From the NCBI GenBank assembly GCA_041678045.1, contig JBAYOV010000008.1, positions 17,823 through 81,822 on the forward strand: 64,000 bases of DNA. The letters are read 5' to 3'. This DNA is from UBA2357 sp041678045. GTDB taxonomy: Bacteria > Pseudomonadota > Gammaproteobacteria > Burkholderiales > Rhodocyclaceae. The number at the start of each line of letters is the position of its first letter. The first letter of the stretch is position 1. The position numbers and the translations under genes are program-made. Below the pieces are notes generated by a model. That model ran no database searches and was not told where the DNA came from. It was given only the letters and a program-made list of their open reading frames with translations. Shown here one piece after another: positions 24,757 through 33,512 of the stretch.

Positions 24757-25113
24757 GCGCAACGCAGCGCTTGGGGGGTGAGCACCGGTTAAATCCCTGA
24801 TCGGAAGGGATTTGCTGTGCTTACCCACAAAAGCTGTGGATAAGTCTGGGGATGAACTGTAGGCAGTGTTGCCAAACCCCTGTCGCGCAAGCGTTTCAGT
24901 TATGTTGCTGAATCCTTGTGCGATTTTTCAAGATATTGATTTTAAAGAATGTTTTGGTTTATGCCGAATGTGCGACGAGGGTGCCCGCAGACAGGAAACC
25001 GGTTTGGGGTCGAACAGGCATTTTGTGCATAAGTCAAGTCTTGACAGTGTTGCCCGGGGTGCATTCGTCCACGTGCCCGGCGACAGCCTTGATTGCACGC
25101 AGGATTTTGAATC
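24757..25113. other. AT-rich intergenic gap with DnaA-box-like 9-mers
   Basis: No convincing gene is seen in these 357 bases. AAATCCCT and AGGGATTT (24791-24813) form a hairpin that may end dusC transcription. DnaA-box-like 9-mers occur as TTACCCACA at 24821-24829 (plus strand), a perfect TTATCCACA at 24835-24843 (minus strand) and TTATGCACA at 25024-25032 (minus strand). Between them lies a stretch much richer in A and T than the neighbours (about 24900-24960). An 83-codon ORF at 24866-25117 has unusual composition and no recognisable features. Confidence 0.5.
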
Positions 25114-25812
25114 ATGAGTTATGCCAATTCGCGAATTCCGGTCAGTGCCCAGCAAGCGGCGCATGAGCAGTTGCTGGCGCGGGTGGACAAGCACCTGCGC
25201 GAACCCTTTCGCAAGCCCTGTCTCGAATACAACCGTGCTGCCCTCAGGCAGAGCCTTGCCGGCTGGGACGGACGGGCGCCGCTGATTCTGGATGCCGGCT
25301 GTGGCGTGGGGCACAGCACCATTGCACTGGCCCGTGCCCATCCGGACCACTGGGTGATCGGGGTGGATCAGTCGGAAGACCGGCTGAACCGCCGCAAGCC
25401 CTATCCCGACGCCTTGATGCCTGCGAATCTGGTGTTTGTGCGTGCCGACCTGGTCGACTACTGGCGCCTGCTGGTCGAGGAGGGGGTGAGCCTGTCGCGC
25501 CATTACATCCTGTACCCCAACCCCTGGCCAAAGATCGGTCATCTGGGGCGGCGCTGGCATGCGCATCCGGTGTTTCCATTCATTCCCAGGCTGGGGGGCG
25601 TGCTGGAGTGCCGCACCAACTGGCAGGTGTATGCCGAGGAGTTTGCGCTGGCGCTGGGCAGGGCCTGTGCGACCCGGGTGGTGTGGGCGCCGTTCGAAAC
25701 CGACCAGCCCCTGACGCCCTTCGAACGCAAGTACCGGGATTCCGGTCAGACGCTGTACCGCATCGTGCTCGACCTGACGCAGCCTGCTGCGCATAATCCG
25801 TTACAAGCCTGA
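25114..25812 (+). CDS. TrmB-family tRNA (guanine-N7)-methyltransferase-like protein
   Basis: A 232-residue SAM-dependent methyltransferase. The SAM-binding motif LDAGCGVGHSTIALAR is near residue 50 and VIGVDQSEDRL follows. YPNPWPK plus HLGRRWHAHPVF corresponds to the PDPWPKKRHHKRR-type block of TrmB, which methylates G46 of tRNA. The block is more diverged than in standard TrmB, so it may be a paralogue of the main enzyme. The start at 25114 has no strong ribosome-binding site and follows the AT-rich gap. Confidence 0.75.
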   Translation: MSYANSRIPVSAQQAAHEQLLARVDKHLREPFRKPCLEYNRAALRQSLAGWDGRAPLILDAGCGVGHSTIALARAHPDHWVIGVDQSEDRLNRRKPYPDALMPANLVFVRADLVDYWRLLVEEGVSLSRHYILYPNPWPKIGHLGRRWHAHPVFPFIPRLGGVLECRTNWQVYAEEFALALGRACATRVVWAPFETDQPLTPFERKYRDSGQTLYRIVLDLTQPAAHNPLQA

Positions 25813-25893
25813 AGTGACACGCCTGAAGCCTGCGCGGGCAGCCGCCCCTGACGAACGGGGTGCCGCCCGCGCCCACCCAAGATGGAGTTCCCC

Positions 25894-26661
25894 ATGAGTG
25901 ACCACGACAACACCCCCGTAGCCGAGCCTGCAGCCCATCCGTATGAGCTCGACGACGATGCCTTCGATGCGCTTGAAGAACTGCTGGTGTCCGACGCCGT
26001 TCCCGAAGACTGCATGAACCTCGAAATGCTCGATGGCTATCTTGCCGCCGTCGTGTGCGCACCGCAGGTACTGCCGGCCTCTGTCTGGATGCCGCCCATC
26101 TGGACCGCCCATGCGGATGAGGCCTCCTTTGCGGCGGGCAGCCGGATGCAAAAGGTGATCGGGTTGGTGCGTCGCTATTACAACGAACTGGCCACCACGC
26201 TTGGCGAGCCCGAAGGCTGGGAGCCGTTTTGCTATGCAGGCCAGGCCGACAGCGACTTTGAAGTGGGCGAAGAGTGGGTGGAAGGTTTTGCCCAGGGGCT
26301 GGAGTTGTGGCCCGCCGACTGGCAGGACGGTTTGCCGGAGGAGGTGGCCCGGAGTGTTCAGCAGCGCATTGAGGCCATGCTTGCCCCCTGGCAGTCCGAC
26401 GCTGAAGAGGGCGGAGAGGCGGTGGGTGAGGTGGCGAACGCGGCGGTGGATGAAAACGACCGAATCCGCTGGCTGGAGGGGGCTCGCGACACGCTCGGAA
26501 CGATCATGGCCGAATGGCGCCAACTCGGGCTGCCCCGGCCGCAGCCCCTGCCGGAGGTGGCTGAGCCTGTGCGCCGCAGCGCGCCTTCGGTGGGGCGCAA
26601 CGACGCCTGCCCGTGCGGCAGCGGCAAGAAGTTCAAGAAGTGCTGCGGCGCCCATGACTGA
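25894..26661 (+). CDS. UPF0149/YecA-like protein with C-terminal SEC-C motif
   Basis: A 255-residue acidic protein. The first part matches the YecA/YgfB-like (UPF0149) fold: LEELLVSDAVPEDCMNLEML and LDGYLAAVVCAP near residue 45. The last 20 residues are a SEC-C zinc motif with CPCGSGKKFKKCCG. Such proteins are thought to bind zinc and associate with ribosomes or partner proteins, but their function is unclear. The ATG at 25894 is preferred because GGAG (25884-25887) is six bases before it; an ATG at 25882 would remove that site. It overlaps the YkgJ-like gene by eight bases. Confidence 0.8.
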   Translation: MSDHDNTPVAEPAAHPYELDDDAFDALEELLVSDAVPEDCMNLEMLDGYLAAVVCAPQVLPASVWMPPIWTAHADEASFAAGSRMQKVIGLVRRYYNELATTLGEPEGWEPFCYAGQADSDFEVGEEWVEGFAQGLELWPADWQDGLPEEVARSVQQRIEAMLAPWQSDAEEGGEAVGEVANAAVDENDRIRWLEGARDTLGTIMAEWRQLGLPRPQPLPEVAEPVRRSAPSVGRNDACPCGSGKKFKKCCGAHD

Positions 26662-27001
26662 AATGCGTACTCCGCGCAGTGATCCGTGCACCCGGTGTGG
26701 CGCCTGCTGTGCCGCTTTCCGGGTGGACTTCCATCCCTCCGAGTTGGCCAGCCGCCAACCGGCGGGGGTGCCGGATGCGCTGGCACTGCCCTTGACCGCC
26801 ACGCTGTGGCGCATGCGCGGTACCGATGAAGCGGCGCCGCGTTGCGTGGCCTTGAGCGGAGAGATCGGCGTGCAGGTGGGCTGTTCGATCTACGCCTCCC
26901 GCCCGTCGCCCTGCCGGGATTTTGCACCCTATGCCCCCCTGGGCATCGGAGATGACGCCTGTCACCGGGCACGCAGGCGCCATGGCCTGCCGCCTCTGTA
27001 G
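26654..27001 (+). CDS. YkgJ-family cysteine cluster protein
   Basis: A 115-residue protein with CTRCGACC near residue 12, followed by GCSIYASRPSPCRDF near residue 76. This is the cysteine pattern of the YkgJ/CxxCxxCC family (putative Fe-S or zinc binding, function unknown). It starts inside the last codons of the SEC-C protein, a coupling of two small metal-motif proteins. The following ABC ATPase gene starts 55 bases later. Confidence 0.8.
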   Translation: MTEMRTPRSDPCTRCGACCAAFRVDFHPSELASRQPAGVPDALALPLTATLWRMRGTDEAAPRCVALSGEIGVQVGCSIYASRPSPCRDFAPYAPLGIGDDACHRARRRHGLPPL

Positions 27002-27056
27002 CCCCTCGCCCCTGTCTGCTCCTGCTGCTTTCCTTGCTCCGGACGTGTCCCCTGAC

Positions 27057-27737
27057 ATGCTTGAACTCGACAACCTTGGAAAATGCTTTGCTGAAGCAAC
27101 CGGAAAGGCGGCCCAGCGCACCCTGTTTGCCGGTGTCTCCCTGAGCCTGCGCGCAGGTGAGTGTGTCGCGATCATGGGCGAGTCCGGCGTGGGCAAGTCC
27201 ACCCTGCTCAACTGCATTGCCGGCCTTGAGGCGGCGGACAGCGGCCAGCTCAGGCTCGATGGGCAGGACCTGCGCGCGCTCGATGACGATGCCTTCGCCG
27301 GCCTGCGCCGCCGTGCCTACGGATTTGTTTTTCAGGCATTTCACATCCTGCCGCATCTCAGCATTGCGCAGAACGTGGCCTTGCCCCTGTGGTTGCTTGC
27401 CTGCATGCAGGACGAGGCCGACCGGCGTGCGCGCGCAATGCTGGCACGGGTGGGGCTGGAGGCGCGTGCAGATGATTGGCCGGCCATGCTGTCCGGCGGG
27501 GAATTGCAGAGAGTGGCCATTGCCCGTGCGCTGGTGCACCGCCCAAGGCTGGTGCTGGCGGACGAACCTACCGGCAATCTCGATCCGGACAATGCCGACG
27601 AGGTCCTGAACCTGCTTCTCGACTGCGTCCGCAGTGCCCAGGCCATCGGCATCATCGTGACGCATTCCCGCAAGGCGGCTGCGCGCGCGGACCGCTGTCT
27701 GCGCCTGACCCGTGAGGGCTTGTTCGATGCAGACTGA
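27057..27737 (+). CDS. ABC transporter ATP-binding protein (LolD/MacB-like)
   Basis: A 226-residue ATPase of the LolD/FtsE/MacB branch, which powers mechanotransmission rather than ordinary import. Walker A GESGVGKST is at residues 41-49, the Q-loop is in VFQAFHILPHLS, the signature is LSGGELQRVAIARAL, and Walker B with the catalytic glutamate is LVLADEPTGNLD. The ATG at 27057 gives the standard N-terminus. The FtsX-type permease follows after 57 bases and an AttH-like periplasmic protein follows that, forming one transport set. Confidence 0.92.
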   Translation: MLELDNLGKCFAEATGKAAQRTLFAGVSLSLRAGECVAIMGESGVGKSTLLNCIAGLEAADSGQLRLDGQDLRALDDDAFAGLRRRAYGFVFQAFHILPHLSIAQNVALPLWLLACMQDEADRRARAMLARVGLEARADDWPAMLSGGELQRVAIARALVHRPRLVLADEPTGNLDPDNADEVLNLLLDCVRSAQAIGIIVTHSRKAAARADRCLRLTREGLFDAD

Positions 27738-27794
27738 GTGCCCGGAAGGGGCGTTTGCGCAGGGCGAGGTGACCGTGAGGGGGAGGGGCGGAGT

Positions 27795-30356
27795 GTGAAT
27801 CCGGGGCTGTGGCAGGCGCTGTTGCGCGTATTCCTGGCGAGCCTGTTGCAGCGCCGACTGGCCACGCTGCTGTCCCTGTTGGCGATTGCGCTGGGCGTGG
27901 CGCTCGGGCTGGCGGTGCAGCTGATTCATGGTGCGGCAATCAACGAGTTCGGGCGTGGCGTGCGTCTGCTCAGCGGTGACGCACATCTGCAGGTGAGCGG
28001 TCCGCGCAGCGGTTTTGCCGAGGAGGTGTACCTGGCGGTGGCCATGCACCCGGATGTGGCCGAGGCCAGCCCGGTGCTGGAGATCGAGGCGCGCCTGCCC
28101 GCGCATGCGCAGAGTCTGCGTATTCTGGGGGTGGATCGTTTCCGGCTGGGGGCGGTCACGCCAGTCCTGTTGCCCGAGGTGGATCCGGACTGGGGAGCCC
28201 GGGATGGCCGGGATCAGCGCATGCTGGCGCTGCGCGAAGACAGCCTGTTCCTCAGTGCTGCGGCCAGTGCCGCCCTGGGCCTGTCGCCGGGCGACACTCT
28301 GGAGATTCAGTCAGGCACCCGGGTGCTGTCCCTGCGGGTGGTCGGCGGTGTGCCGGCCGCAGGGCACGGACAGGTGCTGGGGGTGATGGATGTGGCGGCC
28401 GCGCAGCGCCTGTTCAGTCAGCTTGGCCGCGTGAGCCGTATCGATCTGCGGGTGCGCGAGGGTGCAGACCCGGCCCAGGTGGCTGCCCGGCTCGCGGCCA
28501 GCCTGCCGGCCGGGCTGAGTGTGCTCACCCCTGAAGCCAGCACCGAGCAGGTGCTCGGCCTGTCGCGTGCTTACCGGGTGAACCTGACCATGTTGGCTGC
28601 GATTGCGCTGCTCACCGGCGGGTTTCTGGTGTTTTCCGCGCAGTGGCTGTCGGTGGTGCGTCGTCGCCAGAGTCTGGCCTTTCTGCGCGCGCTCGGTCTG
28701 GAGCGCGACAGGCTGATGCAGGCCCTGCTGGCCGAAGGGGCGTTGCTGGGGCTGTTGGGCGGGCTGTTCGGGGTGGTGCTGGCCCACGGACTGGCCTGGA
28801 GCGCCTTTCGTCTGATGGGCGCAGACTTGGGGGCAGGGTATTTTCAGGGGGTACGCCCGGAGCTGCATAGGGACCTGCTGACCAGTATCCTTTACCTGGG
28901 CTTGGGCGGGCTGACGGGGGTGGTGGGCGCCTGGCTGCCGGCCCGCACGGCAGTGCGCATGCCGGTCGCGCGTGCCCTGCGGGCCAGCGAGGCGGTGGAG
29001 CAGTTTCGCATGCATCTGCATCCGGCCTGGGCCTTGCTGTGCGCAGCCCTGGCGGGCGCGCTGTGCCTGCTGCCTCCGTTCGCGGGCATTCCGGTGGGCG
29101 GGTATCTTGCAGTGCTGGCCAGTCTGGCGGCGGCCGTGTTGCTGCTGCCACTGGGGGTGCGCAGTGTGCTGCCCCTGTTTGCAGGCTCATCGTCGTTGCT
29201 GATCCGGCTGGCCCATGCACGCCTGCAGGCCTTGCCCGGGCAGGCAGTGGTAGCCGGGGCGGGGGTGGTGGCCAGCGTTGCGCTGGCGGTGTCGATGGCG
29301 ATCATGGTGAGCTCTTTTCGGGACTCGGTGGACGACTGGCTGCATCAGGTCTTGCCGGCCGATCTGTATGTGCGCGCCTCTTCCTCGGCCGCCTCGGGTT
29401 TTCTCGACGAAGCGGCACAGGCCAGGGTGGCCGGCATTGCAGGCGTGCGGGCAGTGCAGCCGATTCGCTACGATACGGTCAGGCTTGCGGATGAGCAGTT
29501 GCCGTTGACGCTGATTGCCCGGCCGGTGCAGGGTGGCAGCGGCATTCCTCTGGTGTCGGGAGGCGTGGCGCTGGCCGAGGGAGAGGTGCCCGACGGGGCG
29601 GGACCGCGCCCGCGTCCGGTCTGGGTGTCGGAAGCTGCAGCCGATCTGTTCGGCCTGAGCCTGGGCGTGGATGTTCAGTTGCCGCTGGGCGGTATGCTGC
29701 ATGACTTCCGGGTGGCCGGGGTGTGGCGCGACTATGCCCGCCAGCACGGTGCGGTTCTGCTGGAGCTGGAGGACTACCGCATGCTGTCCGGCGACCGCCT
29801 GATCAACGACCTGGCCGTGTGGCTCGACAGCACGGCCGACAGCGGCGAGACGGTGATGCGGGCCGTGCGCGCCGCCTTCGATGACGGGGTGGTGGAGCTG
29901 ACCTTGCCGGCCGAGATTCGCGCCGTGAGCCTGGCGATCTTCGATCGCACCTTCCTCATCACCTATCTGATGGAGGCGGTGGCGGTGATGATCGGCCTGT
30001 TCGGCATCAGCACCACCTTTGCAGCACTCGCCGGCAGCCGGCGCAAGGAGTTCGGCATGCTGCGTCATCTGGGGTTGAGGCGCAGCGAAGTGGGGCGCCT
30101 GTTGACGCTTGAAGGGGCGATGACCGCGCTGGTCGGGGTGCTGATCGGTTTGCTGGGCGGCGGGGCGATTGCCTGGATCCTGATCGAGGTGATCAACCGG
30201 CAGAGTTTCCACTGGAGCATGGACATGAGCGTGCCCTGGCCGGCCTTGCTGCTGTTTGCGTGCGGACTGGTTGCGCTGGCCGCCCTCGCCGCACGGCTGG
30301 CCGGGGCGCAGGCAATGCGCGATTCGGCCGTGAAGGCGGTCAGGGAGGACTGGTGA
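27795..30356 (+). CDS. ABC transporter permease with two FtsX-type domains
   Basis: An 853-residue membrane protein with a MacB-like periplasmic core and two FtsX membrane blocks. One N-terminal helix (LATLLSLLAIALGVALGL) comes first. A periplasmic domain of about 220 residues and three helices near residues 265-400 follow. A second unit of the same layout ends with helices near residues 715-840. The GTG at 27795 follows a purine-rich ribosome-binding region; a GTG at 27738 is less likely. Its stop overlaps the ATG of the AttH-like gene (TGATG). The architecture matches AttE/F/G-like exporters that work with an AttH partner; the cargo is unknown. Confidence 0.88.
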   Translation: MNPGLWQALLRVFLASLLQRRLATLLSLLAIALGVALGLAVQLIHGAAINEFGRGVRLLSGDAHLQVSGPRSGFAEEVYLAVAMHPDVAEASPVLEIEARLPAHAQSLRILGVDRFRLGAVTPVLLPEVDPDWGARDGRDQRMLALREDSLFLSAAASAALGLSPGDTLEIQSGTRVLSLRVVGGVPAAGHGQVLGVMDVAAAQRLFSQLGRVSRIDLRVREGADPAQVAARLAASLPAGLSVLTPEASTEQVLGLSRAYRVNLTMLAAIALLTGGFLVFSAQWLSVVRRRQSLAFLRALGLERDRLMQALLAEGALLGLLGGLFGVVLAHGLAWSAFRLMGADLGAGYFQGVRPELHRDLLTSILYLGLGGLTGVVGAWLPARTAVRMPVARALRASEAVEQFRMHLHPAWALLCAALAGALCLLPPFAGIPVGGYLAVLASLAAAVLLLPLGVRSVLPLFAGSSSLLIRLAHARLQALPGQAVVAGAGVVASVALAVSMAIMVSSFRDSVDDWLHQVLPADLYVRASSSAASGFLDEAAQARVAGIAGVRAVQPIRYDTVRLADEQLPLTLIARPVQGGSGIPLVSGGVALAEGEVPDGAGPRPRPVWVSEAAADLFGLSLGVDVQLPLGGMLHDFRVAGVWRDYARQHGAVLLELEDYRMLSGDRLINDLAVWLDSTADSGETVMRAVRAAFDDGVVELTLPAEIRAVSLAIFDRTFLITYLMEAVAVMIGLFGISTTFAALAGSRRKEFGMLRHLGLRRSEVGRLLTLEGAMTALVGVLIGLLGGGAIAWILIEVINRQSFHWSMDMSVPWPALLLFACGLVALAALAARLAGAQAMRDSAVKAVREDW

Positions 30357-31483
30357 TGAACAGGGTACGCTGCGCACTGCTTGTCGTACTGCTGTGCCTG
30401 CAGTGGATCGTTGGGACGGGGGTGGTCGCTGCCGGAGGGGGCTATCCGGTGGTGCGTGACGATGTGGCGCTGGTGTTTCCGGACGATACCGGGGCGCATC
30501 CCGAGTATCGCACCGAGTGGTGGTATGTGACGGGCTGGTTGACCGACGATGCCGGTGTGCGGCGCGGTTTTCAGCTCACTTTCTTCCGGGTGCGCACGCT
30601 GATCGGCGAGGACAACCCCAGCCTGTTCGCCCCCAGTCAACTTCTGCTGGCGCATGCCGCAGTCGCCGACCCTGCGCATGGTCGGCTGTTGCACGCCGAG
30701 CGTGCCGAGCGTGCCCTGCCGGGGCTGGCAGGCGCGGCCAGCGGGCGAACCGATGTGTTTGTGGGGGACTGGTTCCTGCGTCTGGAGGATGAAGAGGGCG
30801 AGTCTGCGGATGGGACGGCCAGCTACCGCAGCCAGATTGCCACCGAGCGTTTTGCGTTTTCGCTGAACTTTCGCACGCCGCATGCCCCGGTGCTGAATGG
30901 CCGTCAGGGCTTCAGCCAGAAGACCGGCAATCCGCTCAATGCGAGTTACTACTACAGCCGCCCGCAACTCAAGGTGAGTGGCGAGCTGACCGTGGACGGG
31001 CGGGCACGGCCGGTGACCGGCCATGCATGGCTGGACCATGAATGGTCGAGCGAGATCCTGCCCGAAGAGGCCGGCGGCTGGGACTGGCTGGGCATCAATC
31101 TGCACGATGGGGGTTCGCTCATGGCCTTCCAGATGCGCGACCGGCAGGGGCAGGCGCTATGGACCGCCGCGACGCTGCGCGAGTCCGGCGGGCGCGAGCG
31201 CGTGCTGGCGCCGCATGAAGTGAGCTTCGAACCGTTGCGCCTGTGGCAATCGGCCCGTACCGGCGCGCGCTACCCGGTGGCCTGGCGGGTGCGTGTGGCA
31301 GAGCACACCTATCTCGTCGAGCCGCTGATGGACGATCAGGAGCTCGACAGCCGGCGTTCGACCGGGGCGGTGTATTGGGAGGGCGCGGTGCGTCTGCGGG
31401 CTGCGGACGGCACCGCAGGCAGTGCGGAGCTCGGGCAGGGCTATCTGGAAATGACCGGCTATCTCGACCGGCTGCGCATGTAA
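30356..31483 (+). CDS. AttH/CrtC-like lipocalin-fold periplasmic protein
   Basis: A 375-residue exported protein. The signal peptide is MNRVRCALLVVLLCLQWIVG and continues to a likely cut after VVAA. The mature part contains EYRTEWWYVTGWL, GFQLTFFRVR and GHAWLDHEWSS. These are hallmarks of the AttH/CrtC double-lipocalin family, which includes carotenoid 1,2-hydratase. No carotenoid gene is nearby, and the link to an ABC ATPase and FtsX permease points to the AttH role, probably handling a lipid or hydrophobic ligand for the transporter. Coupled by a one-base overlap to the permease. The ligand is unknown. Confidence 0.88.
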   Translation: MNRVRCALLVVLLCLQWIVGTGVVAAGGGYPVVRDDVALVFPDDTGAHPEYRTEWWYVTGWLTDDAGVRRGFQLTFFRVRTLIGEDNPSLFAPSQLLLAHAAVADPAHGRLLHAERAERALPGLAGAASGRTDVFVGDWFLRLEDEEGESADGTASYRSQIATERFAFSLNFRTPHAPVLNGRQGFSQKTGNPLNASYYYSRPQLKVSGELTVDGRARPVTGHAWLDHEWSSEILPEEAGGWDWLGINLHDGGSLMAFQMRDRQGQALWTAATLRESGGRERVLAPHEVSFEPLRLWQSARTGARYPVAWRVRVAEHTYLVEPLMDDQELDSRRSTGAVYWEGAVRLRAADGTAGSAELGQGYLEMTGYLDRLRM

Positions 31484-31506
31484 CCGGTCGAGCCTGCAGG
31501 CAGTCT

Positions 31507-32097
31507 TCAGCTGTGGTCGCTGTTGTGCCCGGTCAGCCCGGCCTGTCCGGCATCGTGCCCGTCGCTCATGGGTGGGAGGTCGCGCACATGAAAGCCGAAC
31601 TGTCCGCGACGGCGATCTTCGAAGAAATGGCGCAGGCTCATCGAGATGGTGCGAAAGGCGATGTCTTGCCACGGAATGTCGGCCTCTGAAAAAAGGGCCA
31701 CTTCGAGGGACTCCTCACCGGGCGAAAACGCCAGATCGAGCAGCCGGGCGCGGTAGATGATATGCACCTGGCTGATGTGTGGCACATTGATCAGGGTGAA
31801 CATCGGGCCCACCTCGATGCGTGCGCAGGCTTCCTCCAGCGTTTCACGGGCTGCAGCCTGTGCGGTGGTCTCGGCATTTTCCATGAAGCCGGCAGGCAGG
31901 GTCCAGTACCCGCTGCGCGGCTCGATTGCGCGACGGCACAGCAGCACGCGATCGCCCCATTCGGCAATGGCTCCGACGACCAGCTTGGGGTTGAGGTAGT
32001 GAATCGTCCCGCAGGCATTGCATACATGGCGGGGGAGGCTGTCCCCCGGCGGAACGCGCAACACCACACCGGCACCGCACTGAGAGCAGAAGTTCAT
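31507..32097 (-). CDS. Nudix hydrolase with N-terminal zinc ribbon
   Basis: A 196-residue protein. The zinc ribbon has CSQCG and CNACG at residues 4-30. The Nudix box follows in GFMENAETTAQAAARETLEE near residue 70, with the metal-binding RETLEE. This layout is shared with NudC-like and ADP-ribose-type hydrolases, but the NudC signature for NADH could not be seen, so the substrate is left open. It converges with the AttH-like gene, 23 bases away. Confidence 0.85.
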   Translation of the reverse strand: MNFCSQCGAGVVLRVPPGDSLPRHVCNACGTIHYLNPKLVVGAIAEWGDRVLLCRRAIEPRSGYWTLPAGFMENAETTAQAAARETLEEACARIEVGPMFTLINVPHISQVHIIYRARLLDLAFSPGEESLEVALFSEADIPWQDIAFRTISMSLRHFFEDRRRGQFGFHVRDLPPMSDGHDAGQAGLTGHNSDHS

Positions 32098-32174
32098 GTG
32101 TTCAGACCCGGAAGCTGCAGAGCCGCCAGTGTATCAGCCCGGCGGCGGCCCGCATCCGTGCCGGGTGTGTTGCA

Positions 32175-32750
32175 TCAGGCGGTGAGTGTGGCGCCCTGGT
32201 CGTCGTCGATCATGCTGGTTACGGTCCGGCGCGGCACGAATTCATCATCGAGCAGACGCTCGATGCGTGAAAACACTTCGAAGCGGGAGAACGGTTTCTT
32301 CATGAAATCGTCGGCCGCAATGCGCGAACCGAAGAAATGCTCGGTGGCCTGCGCGTTGCCGCTGATGATGATCACCGGGATGGCGCTGGTGGCCGGATTG
32401 CGACGCAGGCGGCGCAGGGCGGCAAAACCATCCATACCGGGCAGCACGATGTCGAGGAAGATCAGGTCGGGCGGGCGTTGTTCGGCCAGTTCCAGCGCGG
32501 TTTCGGCATCGCCGGCCTCAATCACCACGCAGCCCACCGACTGCAGCATGCGACCGAGCGCCTTGACGATGGTCGGGGAGTCATCGACCACCATCACACG
32601 GGTGCCCTGACGCGGATTGATTCGCGGGCGCTTGCGTCGCTCGTTGCGCCCTCCGGGCGTGGGCACCGTTGCCGGCCCGGCGGGGGGAGGCGCCTGCCTC
32701 GCGGGCGGCGTGGCGGATCTTCCAAAAAGCGAGAATAGCTTGTTCAGCAT
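32175..32750 (-). CDS. Single-domain response regulator with proline-rich N-terminal linker
   Basis: A 191-residue protein. An amphipathic N-terminus (MLNKLFSLFG) and a proline- and arginine-rich linker of about 40 residues precede one receiver domain. It has the acidic pair in VMVVDDSPT, the phosphorylation site Asp100 in FLDIVLPGMDG, and the lysine in FMKKPF. No output domain is present. It resembles PilG/PilH-type and CheY-like receivers. The ATG at 32750 is preferred to a GTG at 32813. It stands next to the flhDC regulatory region and points away from it; the partner kinase is unknown. Confidence 0.8.
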   Translation of the reverse strand: MLNKLFSLFGRSATPPARQAPPPAGPATVPTPGGRNERRKRPRINPRQGTRVMVVDDSPTIVKALGRMLQSVGCVVIEAGDAETALELAEQRPPDLIFLDIVLPGMDGFAALRRLRRNPATSAIPVIIISGNAQATEHFFGSRIAADDFMKKPFSRFEVFSRIERLLDDEFVPRRTVTSMIDDDQGATLTA

Positions 32751-33173
32751 GTCGGTAAACGAAATTCCAGGCTCTGGGCGCAGGCTGTCGACTCGACTCC
32801 TGTGGTTTCTCACCCTGGGTTTGAGGGTGCTGACGGCTGGCGCTGTTGTACGTCATGCCATCATGCATTCTGCGTGTTCGTCAAACCACTCTTTTACAAG
32901 TGGACCGGGCTGGCCGCAAGGGTTTTCTCAAGAAAAACTGATCTGGGTCAAAAAAGTCATGCCGCTTGAGTCGGTCTGGAGAGGGTCTGGAAATGCCGGG
33001 CTGATGCTGTCGGGAAATTCATATATCTTGAGGGGATACTTGATGTGGGTTTTATGGGTTTTCCTGTGCGCTTCGTGCTGTCGGATTCACGCCACACTTT
33101 TGTCTTTTCGATTTGCAATTCCTGAGAAAGTACTTTAAGTTCAAGACAGTTGCCGTGGATAAAGTGCAGGAAA
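32751..33173. other. Gene-free, A/T-rich region upstream of flhDC
   Basis: These 423 bases lie between the divergent response regulator and flhD. No convincing gene is present; an ORF at 32617-33138 has no recognisable features and mostly overlaps the regulator. The composition is richer in A and T than its surroundings, particularly at 32930-33170, for example TCATATATCTTGAGG at 33017-33031. This is the place where flhDC operators and promoter should lie, but no consensus promoter was certain. Confidence 0.4.
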
Positions 33174-33512
33174 ATGAAACGTCGCGATTTCCAGGCCGAC
33201 ATTCAGGAGCTGAATCTCGCCTTCCTGATGCTTGCGCAGCAGATGCTCCGCGATGACCGTGAGACCGCGATGTTCAGGCTGGGTATTGCCGCAGACATGG
33301 CAGACCTGATCGAGGGCCTGTCAGCGACCAGGATGGTGAAGATGGCCAGTGCGCAGATGGTGCTGCCGGCCTTTCGCTTCGACGATGCCCATTTGTCCGG
33401 CCTGCTGGCCGGTGAGGGGCGCGATCCCGCCAGTGCCGGGCTGCATGCCGCAATCATTGCGGCAGGAAAGAAGCCCGCCCGGCTGCATGAGGATGAAGAC
33501 AATGAAGAATAA
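33174..33512 (+). CDS. flhD: Flagellar transcriptional regulator FlhD
   Basis: FlhD and FlhC form the hetero-hexamer that activates class 2 flagellar promoters, including that of fliA. The 112-residue protein begins MKRRDFQADIQELNLAFLML and contains LAQQMLRDDRETAMFRLGI, typical of FlhD. The ATG at 33174 has an AGGA just before it. FlhC starts inside the last codons, an 11-base overlap that ensures balanced synthesis. Confidence 0.95.
   Translation: MKRRDFQADIQELNLAFLMLAQQMLRDDRETAMFRLGIAADMADLIEGLSATRMVKMASAQMVLPAFRFDDAHLSGLLAGEGRDPASAGLHAAIIAAGKKPARLHEDEDNEE

Noticed and set aside
24757..25113. Chromosomal replication origin
   Set aside because: DnaA-box-like sequences are present, but dnaA, dnaN, rpmH, gidA and parAB are not next to it. 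Kept only as a finding on DnaA boxes.
24866..25117. An 83-codon frame in the gap before the TrmB-like gene
   Set aside because: Cysteine-rich, no ribosome-binding site, no family likeness, and it runs across the A/T-rich DnaA-box region. Left as non-coding.
32617..33138. A 173-codon frame before flhD
   Set aside because: It overlaps the response regulator on the other strand, and its translation looks like random non-coding sequence.
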